Of a DNA stretch of 64,000 nucleotides, positions 62,649-64,000 are shown piece after piece. The position numbers and the translations under genes are program-made. Location: contig NZ_JAKFFT010000011.1 of NCBI RefSeq assembly GCF_021502655.1, positions 108,874 through 172,873 of the forward strand, written 5' to 3'. A model generated the notes under the pieces. That model was not told where the DNA came from and did no database searches. It saw only the letters and a list, made by a program, of their open reading frames with translations. Source of the stretch: Dyadobacter sp. CY347 (GTDB lineage Bacteria > Bacteroidota > Bacteroidia > Cytophagales > Spirosomataceae). The first letter of the stretch is position 1. Every line of letters starts with the position of its first letter.

Positions 62649-63911
62649 ATGACAGAATCTAAACCAAGCACATTTTCCGGCTATGAAAAATTTATCATAG
62701 CCATTTTAGCCACATTACAATTCACGATTGTACTCGATTTCATGGTGCTTTCGCCATTGGGATACATTTTACTTGACAAGTTGGATATCACCACCAGCCA
62801 GTTTGGGCTTGTGGTATCAGCTTATGCGTTCAGTGCGGGCGCGGCTGGGTTGCTCACTGCGGGGTTTGCCGACAAATTTGACCGCAAAAAGATGCTCCTG
62901 TTCTTCTACACGGGCTTCATGATCGGGACTTTCCTGTGCGGGATCGCTCCTACTTATCATTTTCTACTGATGGCCCGGGTATTCACCGGACTTTTTGGCG
63001 GCGTGATCGGCTCCATCAGTTTCGCCATTATCACCGATTTGTTCCCTATTAATGCGCGTGGTCGAGTGATGGGTTTTGTGCAGATGGCATTTGCAAGCAG
63101 CCAGGTTTTGGGAATCCCGATCGGGCTTTATCTTGCCAAAGAGTTCAGCTGGCATGCGCCGTTTTTAATGATCGTCGGATTGAGTGTGATCGTAGGGTTT
63201 CTTATCGTGACTTACATGAAACCGATTAACGCACATTTGAAAATCCAGACCCAGCGCAATGCATTTCAGCATTTGGGAAAAACATTATCGCGCCCGGATT
63301 ATCTTCAAGCTTTTGCCGCAACTACATTACTGGCAACCGGAGGGTTCATGCTGATGCCATTCGGGACAGCTTATGGTGTTAATAACTTAGGCATCCTGGA
63401 AGCACAACTTCCTACCTTATATATGATCACCGGACTCTGCATGCTGGTGTTCAGTCCGTTCATCGGAAAGCTAAGCGATAAGATCGGAAAGTACAAAGTT
63501 TTCCTGGCCGGTTCGGCAATCACCTGTGCGATGACGCTCATTTATTGCAACCTGAGCGTGACGCCACTTTGGATTATTATCATTTTGAACGTGCTGCTTT
63601 TCGTAGGCATAACCGCCAGAATGATCTCCGCATCGGCGCTGATGACCGCTGTTCCGGAGCCCCAGGACCGCGGCGCATTCATGGGAATTAACTCGTCAAT
63701 CCAGCAAATCGCGGGAGGACTCGCATCGCTTCTAGCCGGTTTCATCGTCTCCGAAACCAGCACAGGTTTCATTGAACATTATCCTACATTAGGGAATGTT
63801 GTTGTAGTGGCAGTGGTTGTGACTGCATTTTTAATGTACAGGATCCATAAGTATGTTACTGCAAAGGTGCTGGCAAGCACGCCGGAAGCTGCGGCGAAGC
63901 CTACGGTTTAA
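62649..63911 (+). CDS. MFS efflux-type transporter
   Basis: 420 residues, twelve hydrophobic helices. The MFS signature loop after helix 2 reads GFADKFDRKKML, followed by helix 4-5 loops with FAIITDLFPINARGRVMGFV, and KLSDKIGKYKVF lies in the second half. These features fit the DHA1-type drug:H+ antiporter group, such as AraJ-like proteins. Its operon with a TetR regulator supports an efflux function induced by its substrate, which cannot be named. Confidence 0.92.
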   Translation: MTESKPSTFSGYEKFIIAILATLQFTIVLDFMVLSPLGYILLDKLDITTSQFGLVVSAYAFSAGAAGLLTAGFADKFDRKKMLLFFYTGFMIGTFLCGIAPTYHFLLMARVFTGLFGGVIGSISFAIITDLFPINARGRVMGFVQMAFASSQVLGIPIGLYLAKEFSWHAPFLMIVGLSVIVGFLIVTYMKPINAHLKIQTQRNAFQHLGKTLSRPDYLQAFAATTLLATGGFMLMPFGTAYGVNNLGILEAQLPTLYMITGLCMLVFSPFIGKLSDKIGKYKVFLAGSAITCAMTLIYCNLSVTPLWIIIILNVLLFVGITARMISASALMTAVPEPQDRGAFMGINSSIQQIAGGLASLLAGFIVSETSTGFIEHYPTLGNVVVVAVVVTAFLMYRIHKYVTAKVLASTPEAAAKPTV

Positions 63912-63968
63912 GCTTGTAGCGGATAGTTAATAATAAGTTAACCGAGCCCTGTCAGCCTGAGCGGAGTC

Positions 63969-64000
63969 GAAGGCGCGTTACCAAGGAGTAACGCGCCTTC
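63969..64000. repeat. Dispersed-repeat-like palindrome at the window edge
   Basis: GAAGGCGCGTTAC (63969-63981) pairs with GTAACGCGCCTTC (63988-64000). Just before it lies GTCAGCCTGAGCGGAGTCGA (63951-63970), a sequence that, from memory, recurs between genes in many bacterial genomes. It may also end the MFS transcript. The window stops here, so the element may continue. Confidence 0.55.

Overview
The window looks like a chromosomal segment of a Bacteroidota bacterium of the order Cytophagales, most like Dyadobacter or a close relative (inference). The grounds are tandem FtsX/MacB-type ABC permeases, hybrid histidine kinases with many receiver domains, a GH95 alpha-L-fucosidase, a carboxynorspermidine decarboxylase, the pyrG-yidC pair, and starts that do not rely on strong Shine-Dalgarno sites. 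No rRNA, tRNA, CRISPR array, insertion sequence or prophage was recognised.

Layout. 0-4.4 kb: a cyclic-nucleotide signalling block, with a cNMP-binding protein cut by the window edge converging on a four-gene operon (histidine kinase, receiver protein, receiver-adenylate cyclase, HD protein). 4.5-9.7 kb: an SDR oxidoreductase and an AraC regulator, divergent from a GH95 fucosidase, then a membrane protein and a decayed Crp/Fnr gene. 10-16 kb: an ABC permease behind stacked palindromes, then sigma factor, anti-sigma factor and two DUF4097 proteins. 16-19.4 kb: MarR regulator, ClC channel, lipoprotein. 19.5-26.3 kb: hybrid kinase-CheR-CheB-hybrid kinase signalling operon. 26.4-36 kb: UvrD-like helicase, small outer-membrane protein, and the histidine block hisS-hisG-hisD-(Xre-RES toxin-antitoxin)-hisC.

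36-46 kb is mainly housekeeping: a 50-residue basic protein, a methyltransferase, a glycosyltransferase, hemL, a TPR/periplasmic-binding protein, yidC and pyrG. 45.7-55.2 kb holds a PIG-L deacetylase, nspC, a DEDD exonuclease overlapping a bestrophin gene, two secreted proteins, a serine hydrolase, an MFS transporter and a sugar isomerase/epimerase-like protein.

55.3-61.7 kb is the most interesting part. A three-gene module of unknown function encodes a coiled-coil protein, a membrane-anchored PspA-like coiled-coil protein and a membrane-anchored actin/Ppx-fold protein. After a strong terminator comes a compact five-gene run: a four-helix membrane protein, a candidate PD-(D/E)XK nuclease, a VapBC-like toxin-antitoxin pair and an Eco57I-class adenine methyltransferase. 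This could be a small defence island. 61.7-64 kb is a TetR-controlled efflux operon with a clear palindromic operator.

All functions come from reading motifs by eye; no database search was run.
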